A stretch of DNA of 41,520 bases from Candidatus Woesebacteria bacterium RIFCSPHIGHO2_02_FULL_42_20. GTDB lineage: Bacteria; Patescibacteriota; Microgenomatia; UBA8517. The translations under genes and the position numbers were made by a program. Within the stretch, counting starts at the first letter, position 1, and each line of letters opens with the position of its first letter. The DNA lies in contig MGGS01000002.1 of assembly GCA_001792535.1 (NCBI GenBank), positions 71,155-112,674 of the forward strand, given 5' to 3'. Shown here piece after piece: positions 31,212 through 40,235 of this stretch. The notes beneath the pieces are model-generated. The model made no database searches, was not told the DNA's origin, and saw only the letters and a list, made by a program, of their open reading frames with translations.

Positions 31212-32191
31212 TTCACCAGTCTTGGCTGGCCGAAGTCTTCAATGAAAACGGGCAAGAGTTCATAGTCAGTTAGTTCTTGGTTTAAGAATGTAAATTTCGC
31301 GATTTCCCCTTCCCGGGTTTTTGTAGACCACATTTGGTCGAAAATGAAGTTCCCAAGCGAATAGACGATCAGTTTCTTTTTGTAAGTTTCTGCCGTCTGG
31401 GTCCAATGGGGGTGGTGGCCGATTACAAGGTCGGCTCCGGCGTCAATTGCGAGATGGGCAAGTGTAACTTGTCTGTCTGTGGGCTTGTCGGTGTATTCGA
31501 CCCCCCAATGAAAAGTAACTATTGTTATATCCGAATTTTGGGAAGAGTAGCCGACTTCCGACTTTACCCGATCGTTATCTGCCCACGAAATTCCGGGTTC
31601 TTTGAGGGTAATGTCGTTATAACCCAAAAAAGCAAACTTCGTGCCGCTAATTTCTTTATAGACGGCTTTTCCGATGCCTAACGCAGCTATGCCACTTTTT
31701 TCAAGGTTTTCGATAGTTTGTCGTAAGCCGTCTTTACCGTAATTATAGGAATGGTTGTTTGCAAGGTTGGCAATGTCAACTCCTGCAAAGTTCAGGCCTT
31801 CAATGTGACCCAGACCGCCACAAAAGTAAAAGTTTGTTTGAGTTATCGGGCAGTTGGCAATAAGTGTTCCTTCAAGGTTTATCATAGTGATGTCCGCGCT
31901 TTTTAGGATGTCGGCAGTTTTTTCAAAAGCCCATCGGAAATTATTTTTACTTACAGCCTGCTCGTTGACCTTCCGGCCTAGCATTACATCGCCGACGGCG
32001 ACCAAAGTAATCGAAGCATCTTCAATCTTGTCATTGATGGTTAGCTGTTGGACAGAGTCGGGAAAGTGATCCGCCTGTACTTTTTTGAAAAACGTGAAGT
32101 AAACGAATGAAATTGTCAGTCCTGTAAAAATTCCGAGAACAGGAATTAAGTAATAGTTATTAGCAAGTGCTCGATTAATTCTTTTTAACAA
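31208..32191 (-). CDS. CapA-like metallophosphatase-fold protein
   Basis: This 327-aa protein has an N-terminal membrane anchor (YLIPVLGIFTGLTISFVYFTFF) and the CapA/PgsA domain: VAVGDVMLGR, INLEGTL, ANNHSYNYG, FHWGVEYT, GHHPHW and YSLGNFIFDQ. CapA family proteins work in poly-gamma-glutamate capsule synthesis or anchoring. The only start before the anchor is TTG at 32191, 17 nt inside the ATP-grasp gene. Its stop shares the bases TTAA with the stop of the convergent Clp-like gene. It is co-transcribed with the ATP-grasp ligase, suggesting a joint role in a peptide-type surface polymer. Confidence 0.9.
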   Translation of the reverse strand: MLKRINRALANNYYLIPVLGIFTGLTISFVYFTFFKKVQADHFPDSVQQLTINDKIEDASITLVAVGDVMLGRKVNEQAVSKNNFRWAFEKTADILKSADITMINLEGTLIANCPITQTNFYFCGGLGHIEGLNFAGVDIANLANNHSYNYGKDGLRQTIENLEKSGIAALGIGKAVYKEISGTKFAFLGYNDITLKEPGISWADNDRVKSEVGYSSQNSDITIVTFHWGVEYTDKPTDRQVTLAHLAIDAGADLVIGHHPHWTQTAETYKKKLIVYSLGNFIFDQMWSTKTREGEIAKFTFLNQELTDYELLPVFIEDFGQPRLVN

Positions 32192-33224
32192 CTTGGTCTA
32201 AATAGTTTCTTTGCAAAACTCTTATAAGCAAGTCTTTAAATGAATGGTCGTTCACTCTCGCTACTGATGCGACGGCTTCGTTGGGGCCAAGGGATGGATT
32301 TGCGTTGCAGTCCACGACGTAATGGTTTCCGTATTTATCCAGTAGAATGTCGAATCGGCCATAGTCGTCCATTTTGAGGATATCAAAAGCAAGCCGGATA
32401 TCATGTCTGATATTGCCCGCTTTGTCTATAAAGGTCCTGTGTTTAATTGTGTTTTTGCGTCCGAATTCCTCGGCATAAGTTGTTTCAAAGGTGAGAAGTT
32501 TAAACTTTTTGGTAGCAGGTTTGTATTGGCGTTCGCTGATATAAATATTTATTCTCTGCGACTCGAGCACCAATCCGGTCAGCTCTGTTGCGTCTTCGAT
32601 AAATTCTTCCGCCAAAACATTTTGCTTATAGGTTCGCATCAGCCAGGCAAGTTGCTTCCGGAGTTCCTGTTTGTTGGTTACAACGGATTTCTCACTGATT
32701 CCCACTCCTCCGTGCTCTTCGTTTAGTTTGAGGATTAACGGAAACCTTAGTTCGTAGTCCATTTCCTGATCGGGGTTTCTAAAAAGCTGGTATTGAGGCG
32801 TAGGGATTTCCCAGGCCTCGAGTAATGTTTTAGTTAAGTATTTATTGGAATTGATAGACAGACAGAGTGTATTTGCGCCGACGTACGGGATGTTTAGGTA
32901 GTCAAAAATTCCGGGGATAACCGAACAAAGCGGCATGTTGCCTCTTATTGAGTCTGTAAAGTTGATACACAAGTCCGGTTTAATTTTTTCCAAGTTTTCA
33001 ATTAAATTGTTGTTGGCAGTCAGTATAGAAGTTTTGATACCCAACTTTTCAATTTCTTTTTTGACAACCTGAGACCTTGAGATACATTCATATTCGGCAA
33101 TGTAGGCCTCCTTGGTGGGGAAATAGTCCCTTTTGACATCCGACCGCACGATTGCGATGTGTTGGTACCAATCTGCGGGGTTGCCTTTGATTTTTTCTAA
33201 GTCTGGGTTTTCGTTTGTCGCCAT
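32175..33224 (-). CDS. ATP-grasp ligase related to D-Ala-D-Ala ligase
   Basis: This 349-aa protein has the ATP-grasp fold: NIPYVGANTLCLSINSNKYLTKTLLEAWEIPTP, FPLILKLNEEHGGVGIS in the nucleotide lid, VLAEEFIEDATELTG, and the metal site YGRFDILLDKYGNHYVVDCNANPSLGP. It is most like D-Ala-D-Ala ligases, but the substrate loops differ from a canonical Ddl and an N-terminal extension of ~20 residues precedes the Rossmann part (HIAIVRSD). It joins an amino acid or carboxylate to an amine using ATP. Pairing with CapA suggests a surface peptide, though a cell-wall role is possible. An inverted repeat (33230-33247) lies 6 nt upstream. Confidence 0.8.
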   Translation of the reverse strand: MATNENPDLEKIKGNPADWYQHIAIVRSDVKRDYFPTKEAYIAEYECISRSQVVKKEIEKLGIKTSILTANNNLIENLEKIKPDLCINFTDSIRGNMPLCSVIPGIFDYLNIPYVGANTLCLSINSNKYLTKTLLEAWEIPTPQYQLFRNPDQEMDYELRFPLILKLNEEHGGVGISEKSVVTNKQELRKQLAWLMRTYKQNVLAEEFIEDATELTGLVLESQRINIYISERQYKPATKKFKLLTFETTYAEEFGRKNTIKHRTFIDKAGNIRHDIRLAFDILKMDDYGRFDILLDKYGNHYVVDCNANPSLGPNEAVASVARVNDHSFKDLLIRVLQRNYLDQVVKKN

Positions 33225-33229
33225 ATTTA

Positions 33230-33247
33230 TAGCTTAAATATAAGCTA
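33230..33247. promoter_or_regulatory. Inverted repeat between ATP-grasp and sod genes
   Basis: TAGCTTA (33230-33236) and TAAGCTA (33241-33247) form perfect 7-bp arms around AATA. It starts 6 nt upstream of the ATP-grasp ATG, in the divergent intergenic region, and could be an operator for either side. Confidence 0.4.
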
Positions 33248-33309
33248 ATAAATCGGAATAGCAAGGTGTAATAGCTTTAAAGAATTTGACAACCATGCTA
33301 ACATGGTAC

Positions 33310-33909
33310 ATGTTCAATCTTCCAAGTTTGCCCTATGACTACAATGCCCTCGAGCCGTATATCGACGAGGAAACAATGAAGATTCACCACGATAAGCACC
33401 ACGCAACGTATGTTGACAATTTAAATAAAGCTCTAGAAGGACAAAATAGTTTGTTGGGAATGAAGATAGAGGAATTAGTGATGAGTCTTGACAAAGTACC
33501 CGAAGGGATAAAGCAAGCGGTGATAAATAATGGTGGAGGACACGCAAATCATAGTTTTTTCTGGCAAGTGATGAGGCCGTCTGCAGGGGATAAGCCGACG
33601 GGCAAACTTGCCGAAGCTGTAATTTCCATGTTTGGTAGTTTTGATAAGTTTAAAGAGGAATTTACCGGTAAGGCAATGACCGTTTTTGGCAGTGGTTGGG
33701 CATTTCTTATCAAAAAACCGGACGGGACACTGGCTCTTAAACGTCACTCGTTTCAAAATAGTCCTTTAATGCACGGCGATAAACCTGTTTTGGGGATTGA
33801 TGTTTGGGAGCACGCTTATTATTTAAAATATCAAAACAGAAGGAAGGATTATATCGATGCCTGGTGGAATGTTGTCAACTGGAAACAAGTCGAGCAAAAC
33901 TTCAACTAA
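33310..33909 (+). CDS. sodA: Superoxide dismutase [Fe/Mn]
   Basis: This enzyme turns superoxide into oxygen and hydrogen peroxide. The 199-aa protein shows MKIHHDKHHATYVDNLN (first metal His), GGGHANHSFFW (second), and GIDVWEHAYYLKYQNRR (Asp and His ligands), with FGSGWAFL. Metal type cannot be told with certainty. ATG 33310 gives the normal family start (FNLPSLPYDYNALEPYI). A TTG at 33286 in the same frame is really part of a TTGACA. An extended -10 (TGCTAACAT, 33296-33304) lies 5 nt upstream. Confidence 0.97.
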   Translation: MFNLPSLPYDYNALEPYIDEETMKIHHDKHHATYVDNLNKALEGQNSLLGMKIEELVMSLDKVPEGIKQAVINNGGGHANHSFFWQVMRPSAGDKPTGKLAEAVISMFGSFDKFKEEFTGKAMTVFGSGWAFLIKKPDGTLALKRHSFQNSPLMHGDKPVLGIDVWEHAYYLKYQNRRKDYIDAWWNVVNWKQVEQNFN

Positions 33910-33948
33910 AGTTTCACACACACTTGGAGCGAAAATTAAAATTACCGT

Positions 33949-35088
33949 ATGAATAATAAATTAATCGCATTTGTCATTGTAATCGCGGTTTTGCTGGTAG
34001 GATATTTGCTTAAGGATAGAATACTTTGGATGTTTTATTCGCCAACGAATTCTTCGATTGAAACCGGCGTTACTATTAAGAAAACTGATGATCAAACTCC
34101 GTCGAAGCCTAATATTGAAGTGGTTGCCGAGAATTTAGATATCCCTTGGGAAATAGTTTTCCTTCCATCGGGTGAGATGTTGGTGACGGAGCGATCTGGG
34201 AATCTGCTAAAGATAGGAACAGACCGAAAAGTAATTAACATCGACGGAGTGAACCACTTTGGTGAAGGCGGGCTGCTGGGTTTGGCTCTTCACCCCGACT
34301 TTGCAAGCAATAACTTTATCTACCTGTATTTTACAAGTGGCTCCGCGAGTTCAATCAGTAATCGTGTGGAGCGATATAAGTTGGAAGGCGAGACTTTAAC
34401 TGATAAAACTGTGATTATTTCGGGAATTCCTGGGGCTGCAAATCATGATGGGGGAAGGATTAGGTTCGGACCTGACGGCTACTTGTATATTACAACGGGG
34501 GATTCGCAAAATAGTAGTCTTTCACAAGACAAAAATTCTTTGGCGGGGAAGATATTGCGGGTAAAAGACGATGGGGGGTCACCATCCGATAACCTCTTTA
34601 ACAGTGCTGTTTACAGCTATGGGCACAGGAATGTGCAGGGAATTGCCTGGGATAGCCAGGGACGGCTTTGGGCGACAGAGCATGGCCGAAGCGGAGTGCA
34701 GTCGGGGTTGGATGAAGTTAATCTGATAGTCAAAGGCGGCAATTACGGGTGGCCTACAATTCAAGGAAATGAAATTAGAGACGGGATGGTGACACCCGTA
34801 ATTAATTCCGGGGCAAGTGATACTTGGGCGCCGTCAGGAATGGTTTTTTATAATGGAAAACTTTTTTGGGCAGGACTTCGGGGCGAAAGTTTGTATGAAG
34901 CTGTCATTCGGGAAAATAAGTTAGTTAGTCTTAAAGCAAATTTCAGGAGTGAATATGGGCGGCTTCGAACAGTGGTCATTGGCCCGGACGGGTATTTTTA
35001 TATTCTGACAAACAACACCGACGGCCGCGGCACTCCGAGTCCCGGCGACGATAAAATCATCCGGGTAAATCCTGTTGTGTTCAAGTAA
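33949..35088 (+). CDS. PQQ-dependent sugar dehydrogenase-like beta-propeller
   Basis: This 379-aa exported protein has an N-terminal membrane anchor (LIAFVIVIAVLLVGYLL) and a soluble glucose/aldose dehydrogenase (YliI/GSDH) propeller: LDIPWEIVFLPSGEMLVTERSG, GEGGLLGLALHPDF, NHDGGRIRFGPDGYLYITTGD, YSYGHRNVQGIAWD, and GWPTIQGNE. The His and Arg positions that bind PQQ in GSDH (NHDGG, GHRN) are kept. No PQQ synthesis genes are in the window, so the cofactor would have to be scavenged, or the protein only binds sugars. Confidence 0.9.
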   Translation: MNNKLIAFVIVIAVLLVGYLLKDRILWMFYSPTNSSIETGVTIKKTDDQTPSKPNIEVVAENLDIPWEIVFLPSGEMLVTERSGNLLKIGTDRKVINIDGVNHFGEGGLLGLALHPDFASNNFIYLYFTSGSASSISNRVERYKLEGETLTDKTVIISGIPGAANHDGGRIRFGPDGYLYITTGDSQNSSLSQDKNSLAGKILRVKDDGGSPSDNLFNSAVYSYGHRNVQGIAWDSQGRLWATEHGRSGVQSGLDEVNLIVKGGNYGWPTIQGNEIRDGMVTPVINSGASDTWAPSGMVFYNGKLFWAGLRGESLYEAVIRENKLVSLKANFRSEYGRLRTVVIGPDGYFYILTNNTDGRGTPSPGDDKIIRVNPVVFK

Positions 35089-35094
35089 CAAACC

Positions 35095-35103
35095 TGTGAT
35101 AAT
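35095..35103 (+). promoter_or_regulatory. Extended -10 before the 194-aa membrane-anchored protein
   Basis: TGTGATAAT ends 7 nt before the ATG at 35111. Confidence 0.35.
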
Positions 35104-35110
35104 TTTAACA

Positions 35111-35695
35111 ATGAGACAAAAAGGTGCAGTTTCTATTTTCATTCCAGTTGGCCTAGCAATAGTAGCTCTGGGTATAATTTTAGTATTGGTTGTGAGGACA
35201 AGAGAAGCCGCCGAAAATAAAGAGTTAAATGTTGCATCAAGCCCGATTATTACTTCAACCCCAACCGCTAAACCTACCCCCGCAATTGCTTCTACTCCAA
35301 AGCCAACTTTGAAACCAACAGCCAAACTGGTTGCTACTACGACAGGTACGCAAACTCCGACACCAGCCACTCCTACCCAACCAGAATGCTCCGCTTATAA
35401 GTTTGAAGAACCAACAGGTGCAATAAAGGTCGTAATTACGTCAAAGACGCACTACGACATAACTTGGAAACAGGTTGAAATATACGCCCATTCAGGGTGT
35501 AAAGCCCTTAATAATAAGTCGTTGGATAAGTACGACACAAGCGCCTACGGTGATAATGTTGAAGTCTCGTTTGGGCAAGTAGTGGCAGGCCCGTATTCTA
35601 TAAGAGTTAGATACAGTGATGGAAAGTGGACGGGAATTTATAACACAGACGTGATCCCCGGCCAGTTGGTTACTCTAAATATTGAAATTCCATGA
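35111..35695 (+). CDS. Membrane-anchored protein with Thr/Pro linker and small extracellular domain
   Basis: This 194-aa protein starts at ATG 35111. It has one N-terminal membrane segment (FIPVGLAIVALGIILVLVV), a Thr-Pro-Lys-rich linker of ~45 residues (many TPT/KPT steps), and a C-terminal domain of ~100 residues. That domain contains two Cys (in PECSAY and HSGCKAL) that could form a disulfide, and beta-rich sequence ending TDVIPGQLVTLNIEIP. No family is recognised. It is probably a surface protein. It follows the dehydrogenase after 22 nt but has its own -10-like box. Confidence 0.7.
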   Translation: MRQKGAVSIFIPVGLAIVALGIILVLVVRTREAAENKELNVASSPIITSTPTAKPTPAIASTPKPTLKPTAKLVATTTGTQTPTPATPTQPECSAYKFEEPTGAIKVVITSKTHYDITWKQVEIYAHSGCKALNNKSLDKYDTSAYGDNVEVSFGQVVAGPYSIRVRYSDGKWTGIYNTDVIPGQLVTLNIEIP

Positions 35696-35725
35696 CATGA
35701 ATTAGAATTAGTTAGGTTACTAAAT

Positions 35726-36655
35726 ATGCTTAAGAAAATTAGATCAAGTTGGACTTTAATTAAAGATTCAATTAGTGTTTTTGATAAACATCCTAAATTT
35801 TTAGTTCCACTTCTGATTACTTGGGCTATTTACGCACCAGTAATTCTTTACTATGTGTATGATTATGGTTTAAATAAACATTCTTTTCTTCAAAATGTAT
35901 TGGTTGCCTTTGTGATAATATTTATTTTTGCATCCATTTTAACGCTTTCGTGTTCTTTATTATTGGAACTAATACAACAATTGGAGAGTGGAAGAAAAAC
36001 GGACCTTCGAGGGGCCTTTAAAGTCACCTTTAAGCAAAATATTGTAGATATTATCCCCCTTGTTTTTGTGTGGGCAGTTATATGGTGGCTAATATCTGTA
36101 GTTCAGGCATTTTTTACCAGAAAGAACCAGTATGAAGGGGACAAAACTTTAACAGCAGAAAACGCGGCTAAAACTTTAGCGGGCTACGACGAGAATTTTA
36201 ATCTATCAAAGGCTTTTTTCGAAGCGCTGAGGAAAGGTGTTAGAATGATAATGTTTCTTATATTACCCGCTATAGCATGGGAGAATAAAAAATTTGGGGA
36301 TGCAGTATCGAAAGGGATGGCAGTATTTAAAACTAATATAGTTCACTTTGTCTCAGGTTTTGTACTTTTAGAGGGTATAGATATTTTAATTTTTTTTCCA
36401 GCCGGCATACTTTTTGGTCTAGCTGATGGAATGGAAATCTTTTCGAGTGATACAGTTTGGGTCATTGCAATATTTTATATTGCTTTTGCATGGAGCTATT
36501 CTATTTATCTCGAACAGATGTTCGCAGCAGAACTTTATTTGTGGAATTTAAAGTGGGAAAAGCAAGTTGCCAAAGCGAAAAACGAAGGACTGCCCGTCCC
36601 TAATTTAAGCGAAATTCCAAAACCTTCCCTTTTGGACGAAATACATGAGTTTTAG
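35726..36655 (+). CDS. Multi-pass membrane protein (DUF6159-like)
   Basis: This 309-aa protein has about six hydrophobic segments: FLVPLLITWAIYAPVILYYV, VLVAFVIIFIFASILTLSCSLLLEL, IVDIIPLVFVWAVIWWLI, MIMFLILPAIAWE, GFVLLEGIDILIFFPAGILF, and VWVIAIFYIAFAWSYSIYL. The opening SSWTLIKDSISVFDKHPKFLVPLL resembles the DUF6159-type family of unknown function. Its charged C-terminus is probably cytoplasmic. No catalytic motif is seen. Confidence 0.75.
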   Translation: MLKKIRSSWTLIKDSISVFDKHPKFLVPLLITWAIYAPVILYYVYDYGLNKHSFLQNVLVAFVIIFIFASILTLSCSLLLELIQQLESGRKTDLRGAFKVTFKQNIVDIIPLVFVWAVIWWLISVVQAFFTRKNQYEGDKTLTAENAAKTLAGYDENFNLSKAFFEALRKGVRMIMFLILPAIAWENKKFGDAVSKGMAVFKTNIVHFVSGFVLLEGIDILIFFPAGILFGLADGMEIFSSDTVWVIAIFYIAFAWSYSIYLEQMFAAELYLWNLKWEKQVAKAKNEGLPVPNLSEIPKPSLLDEIHEF

Positions 36656-36656
36656 C

Positions 36657-36968
36657 TTAGTTCGTTACAAACTTTGCTCGGTGGGTGAGTATGTTTCCCC
36701 AAGTCATTGCTCGCTCGCCCCAGTCAAGACCACTAACATTTCTCGACCTGGCTTGCTTTTCCAGGAGTCTGTAGCTATCAACAAAATTGTCAAAAGTCTT
36801 TTTAAATTGATTTGTAAATTTTGAAGTATTTAAAGAGTTTATGAGTACGGAGGTTTGATATAAGAAAGTATTTATTCGCTTTTGCCTTTCGCTAAACCCG
36901 TCTGCAGACCAATTTCCGATACGGTTTAAGTTCATAGCGATGTCCAGAATTTTGTCTCTGTTGCTCAT
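36657..36968 (-). CDS. Small helical protein paired with DUF5674 gene
   Basis: This 103-aa protein is predicted to be all helical: KILDIAMNLNRIGNWSADGFSERQKRINTFL and FKKTFDNFVDSYRLLEKQ, ending WGERAMTWGNILTHRAKFVTN. The C-terminal WGNILTHRAK motif looks conserved in kind, but I do not recognise a named family. Its ATG overlaps the DUF5674 stop by 4 nt (ATGA), so the two act together. The toxin-antitoxin-like layout is suggestive only. Confidence 0.7.
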   Translation of the reverse strand: MSNRDKILDIAMNLNRIGNWSADGFSERQKRINTFLYQTSVLINSLNTSKFTNQFKKTFDNFVDSYRLLEKQARSRNVSGLDWGERAMTWGNILTHRAKFVTN

Positions 36969-37294
36969 AGCAATAACTCCTTAACTATCATATCAAATTT
37001 TTTTCTGATGTCTGCTGACATAATGTCTCGGCCTGGGTTGTTCCGATTAGGCCTAAGATTAATGATCGAATTGTAATCAATTTCTCTTGATTCCAGATCT
37101 ATGCCTCCACCCCACAGATTTTCTTGGCGCGACCCTTCCTGTAGGAGTTTTTGTTCACCCTCGAAGTGCCTTTGCCCGCCGCCTGCCAACATTTCTTGGT
37201 CAACATCAACAACGACTTTAATATAGCCGTCAAAATCCTGTGCCATATTCTTAATCTGGTCTTTGGTCGCCTTTTTCTTAATAATCAGAAGCAT
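36965..37294 (-). CDS. DUF5674 family protein
   Basis: This 109-aa protein matches the DUF5674 pattern from memory: IKKKATKDQIKNMAQDFDGYIKVVVDVDQEMLAGGGQRHFEGEQKLLQEGSRQENLWGGGID, then SIINLRPNRNN and a closing helix. Landmarks are the KVVVD strand, a GG-x-H segment, QE(N/D)LWG, and INLRP. Function is unknown. It starts at ATG 37294 and a TATAAT box lies 10 nt upstream. A small helical partner gene follows with a 4-nt overlap. Confidence 0.75.
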   Translation of the reverse strand: MLLIIKKKATKDQIKNMAQDFDGYIKVVVDVDQEMLAGGGQRHFEGEQKLLQEGSRQENLWGGGIDLESREIDYNSIINLRPNRNNPGRDIMSADIRKKFDMIVKELLL

Positions 37295-37304
37295 ACAATA
37301 GTTT

Positions 37305-37310
37305 ATTATA
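37305..37310 (-). promoter_or_regulatory. TATAAT box 10 nt before the DUF5674 gene
   Basis: A perfect TATAAT on the minus strand; the predicted start leaves a leader of 2-4 nt. It lies just downstream of the MacB-like stop. Confidence 0.5.
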
Positions 37311-37312
37311 GA

Positions 37313-38515
37313 CTACTCATATCGTATCGCTTCGATTGGCGAAAGATTGGCTGCGCGGCGGGCGGGAAAAACGCCGAAAAATACTCCTATTGCGCTTGAT
37401 ATCCCCAGTGCCGCAATGGCCGCAAACAAGTTGAGTGTTGCTGGGAAAAACTGGCGGATAATGATGATAATTATGCCAGCAGCGACCAACCCTAAAACCC
37501 CGCCGATAAGCGAAAGCAGGGTTGACTCTGCCAAAAACTGAAAGAGGATATCCTGCCTGGTGGCTCCTATAGCGCGTCTTATGCCAATTTCCCGGGTGCG
37601 GTCGGTAACCGTCGCATACATAATATTCATAATTCCGACTCCTCCGACAATAAGCGATATTGACCCAATTGCAATAAGTACGGAATTTATTATCGAAAAT
37701 ATTTGGTTTATTGTGCTCAGTAACTCCGACTGCTCGGTAACGGCAAAATCATCTTTGTCATATCTATCTAGCAGCACCTTTTCGGCCTCGACTTTAGCGG
37801 TAGACACCAACTCGTCGGATTTAACCCCCAAATAAATCGACCAAAAAGTCTTATCTGGGTTTAAACTTCCATACGTTGTTTTGTAGGGAATGAAAATGGC
37901 ACTATCGGCCTCCCTGTCGCCTTTCTTTTCCGCAACCGCCAGGATCTTAAACCTCTGATTCTCGAGGCGTACGGTTTTACCGACGGAGTCGGCGGGACTA
38001 CTGAATAAGTCCTTTGCTATCGTGTTTCCCATGACCCCCACCTTGGCACTTGCTTGGACATCGGAATTGTCAAAGAGTTTTCCAAATTGGGCCTTGACAT
38101 TCATTAATTTAAAGCCGTCTTCGTTTATACCCATTACATAGCCGAACTTTTCCTCCCTGGGTGCTTCTATTGTGACCCCTTTCATAAATACGGGTACAAC
38201 AAAGTCAATTTCCGAAATTCTTTTAAGGGAGTTAACATCTTTTTCGTCAAAACTTACTCCACCGACAAGCGCTGCACCGCCTATGCCCGACCCTCCTTCT
38301 CCGGTGAACCCGCCGCCTGGAAGAATTAGAATAAGATTCGCGCCTAAACTTTCGAACTGGTTCTGGATGTAATTTTTGAGTCCCAGTCCCAAACCAATCA
38401 ATATTACCACCGAAAAAACGCCAATCATGATCCCCAACGACGTTAAGAAAGTTCTGATTTTGTTACGTTTAAAATCATCAATTGATGCTTTCAGAAGTGG
38501 AATAGCTTGTTTCAT
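37313..38515 (-). CDS. MacB-like ABC transporter permease
   Basis: This 400-aa permease has the FtsX/MacB layout: an N-terminal segment ([29 protein letters not shown]), a large extracellular domain (~40-270), and three membrane segments at the end ([87 protein letters not shown]-type end). It is the third gene of adaptor-ATPase-permease and overlaps the ATPase by 4 nt (ATGA). Such systems push peptides or lipoproteins from the periplasmic side using energy from the ATPase. The substrate is unknown. Confidence 0.93.
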   Translation of the reverse strand: MKQAIPLLKASIDDFKRNKIRTFLTSLGIMIGVFSVVILIGLGLGLKNYIQNQFESLGANLILILPGGGFTGEGGSGIGGAALVGGVSFDEKDVNSLKRISEIDFVVPVFMKGVTIEAPREEKFGYVMGINEDGFKLMNVKAQFGKLFDNSDVQASAKVGVMGNTIAKDLFSSPADSVGKTVRLENQRFKILAVAEKKGDREADSAIFIPYKTTYGSLNPDKTFWSIYLGVKSDELVSTAKVEAEKVLLDRYDKDDFAVTEQSELLSTINQIFSIINSVLIAIGSISLIVGGVGIMNIMYATVTDRTREIGIRRAIGATRQDILFQFLAESTLLSLIGGVLGLVAAGIIIIIIRQFFPATLNLFAAIAALGISSAIGVFFGVFPARRAANLSPIEAIRYE

Positions 38516-39189
38516 ATGTACTTATCTACAACCCGCCCGTCTTTGATATATACCCTCCTCCGTGTTTTATCAGCAACGGATTTCTCGTGGGTAACGATGA
38601 CAACCGTTACGTTTAAATCTTTGTTTAATTTTTTGATAAGCTCAATTATTTCATTTCCTGTTTTACTGTCCAGGTTTCCAGTCGGCTCGTCGGCCAGGAT
38701 AATTTTGGGTTTCATAACAAGAGCCCGCGCAATCGCGCACCGTTGCTGTTCTCCGCCCGAGATTTTGTTAGGGTAAAAATTTGCCCTTTTGTCAATCCCG
38801 AACATCCTCATAAGATCGTTGGCGTAGTTTGCAATATCGTAGTCAGGTTTTGTTTTAGAGTACAACAAGGGAAGTCTGATGTTTTCGGCGACTGTTAAAT
38901 TGTTTATCAAATTAAACTGCTGGAAAACAAAGCCGACAACACTATTCCTTATTTTGGAGATCTCGTCGTCAGTCAGTTTCGCAATGTTTCTGCCTTCAAA
39001 AATTATTTCGCCGCTTGTTGGTTTATCAAGAAGACCAATGATATGCATCAATGTTGACTTACCCGACCCAGATGAGCCGATAATGCCAATGAATTCGCCA
39101 TGTTTTATTTCCAGTGTGGTGCTGTCCAGTGCTTTAAGGGTTGTGTCGCCGATTTTGTACTCTTTGATGACATTTTTAAGGCTGATCAT
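38512..39189 (-). CDS. MacB/LolD-type ABC transporter ATPase
   Basis: This 225-aa ATPase has Walker [11 protein letters not shown]-loop FQQFNL, signature ISGGEQQR, Walker [13 protein letters not shown], and switch VTHE. It belongs to the MacB/LolD/FtsE group that drives FtsX-type permeases. I chose ATG 39189 ([12 protein letters not shown]), the normal family start, which lies 14 nt inside the adaptor gene with GAGGG ~11 nt upstream. Longer starts only add adaptor-overlap residues. Confidence 0.95.
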   Translation of the reverse strand: MISLKNVIKEYKIGDTTLKALDSTTLEIKHGEFIGIIGSSGSGKSTLMHIIGLLDKPTSGEIIFEGRNIAKLTDDEISKIRNSVVGFVFQQFNLINNLTVAENIRLPLLYSKTKPDYDIANYANDLMRMFGIDKRANFYPNKISGGEQQRCAIARALVMKPKIILADEPTGNLDSKTGNEIIELIKKLNKDLNVTVVIVTHEKSVADKTRRRVYIKDGRVVDKYI

Positions 39190-40192
39190 ATATTTCTTGG
39201 CCCTCATGAACATTGCCGATTACTTCGACCACACCATCTCCTTCTATTCCGGTTTCAATGTTAACTTTTTCTTTGTTTGCTCCCGTCAACAAATATTCGC
39301 CGCTTTTGTCTTGCTGGACGAATTTTTCTTCAACAAAGAGAGCGTTGGCTTTTTCGCTGATTGTAAAGTTTGCATCGCCAGTCATGCCGACTTTAATGTT
39401 GCTGACCAAATTTTCCACTTCCGCTACTTTTAATTTGACTTTGTAAACTGTAGACGTTTCATCTAATTTCGGTGTGAGGGCTACGAAGATAATTTCGGCG
39501 CTGTAACTTTTGTCTTGGTCAATGTCAAAGACAATATCTGCCGGTTGGCCGAGTGTTATTTTCGAAACATCTGTCTGATCGGCTGCGACTGAAAAGTAAA
39601 TCGTTTCCGGATTGATGACTTCAATGAAGGATTGGGTATAGATGATGTTTATACCCGGTTTGATATCTACAATTTGGGAAACAATCCCATCAAAGGGTGA
39701 CCGAAGAACAGCCTCGGCTAAATTTTGTTGCGCTTTAACCAGATTTCTGTAGGCTTTATCTCGGGCAACTTCGGCTTGTGTCCTTGTCTCTTTTTGTGTG
39801 AATGACTCGTCTTTGTCGTGGTTTTTAACAGAGTCAAGTGCGCGGTCGACTGTGGATTGGGCATCGCGGAGATCTGAAACGGCCCGCTCATAGTCGGCAT
39901 GCAAAAGCGTTGTATCAAGCTTTGCAAGTTGTTGGTTTTTGGCCACCTTTTGTCCTTCAATAACATCCACAGAAGCGATTTTTCCGGATGTAGAAAACAC
40001 CAGTTTTATATGCTCGTCTGCCTCTACAACTCCGGAGAGAGTTAACTCTTCTTTAATATCACCTTTTTGGATGACCCCTTTAGCCCAACCATTGTTTCCT
40101 TGCCGGCTGATAAAAAGTGTAATTAGAATACCAACAATTACGATAGCCCAGAATTTTTTCAATTTAAGCCAGCCCTTTGTTCTTTTAAGCAT
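39176..40192 (-). CDS. MacA/HlyD-like periplasmic adaptor
   Basis: This 338-aa membrane-fusion protein has an N-terminal anchor (FWAIVIVGILITLFI), a lipoyl-type half (EADEHIKLVFSTSGKIASVDVIEGQKVAKNQQLAKLD), a coiled-coil hairpin (~90-145, ALDSVKNHDKDESFTQKETRTQAEVARDK), and the second half FDGIVSQIVDIKPGINI followed by a beta barrel. It works with the ATPase and permease downstream. CPR cells probably lack an outer membrane, so the adaptor may span the wall without a TolC partner. I chose ATG 40192; a TATAAT (40207-40212) lies 14 nt upstream. TTG at 40201 is an alternative. Confidence 0.92.
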   Translation of the reverse strand: MLKRTKGWLKLKKFWAIVIVGILITLFISRQGNNGWAKGVIQKGDIKEELTLSGVVEADEHIKLVFSTSGKIASVDVIEGQKVAKNQQLAKLDTTLLHADYERAVSDLRDAQSTVDRALDSVKNHDKDESFTQKETRTQAEVARDKAYRNLVKAQQNLAEAVLRSPFDGIVSQIVDIKPGINIIYTQSFIEVINPETIYFSVAADQTDVSKITLGQPADIVFDIDQDKSYSAEIIFVALTPKLDETSTVYKVKLKVAEVENLVSNIKVGMTGDANFTISEKANALFVEEKFVQQDKSGEYLLTGANKEKVNIETGIEGDGVVEVIGNVHEGQEIYDQP

Positions 40193-40235
40193 GGAAATCA
40201 ACCAGTATTATACAGTAATTGACGAAGTGAGGAAA

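Noticed and set aside
33286-33309. TTG-initiated longer form of superoxide dismutase
   Set aside because: The TTG belongs to a TTGACA sequence, and the extra eight residues are not part of the family; ATG 33310 gives the usual N-terminus.
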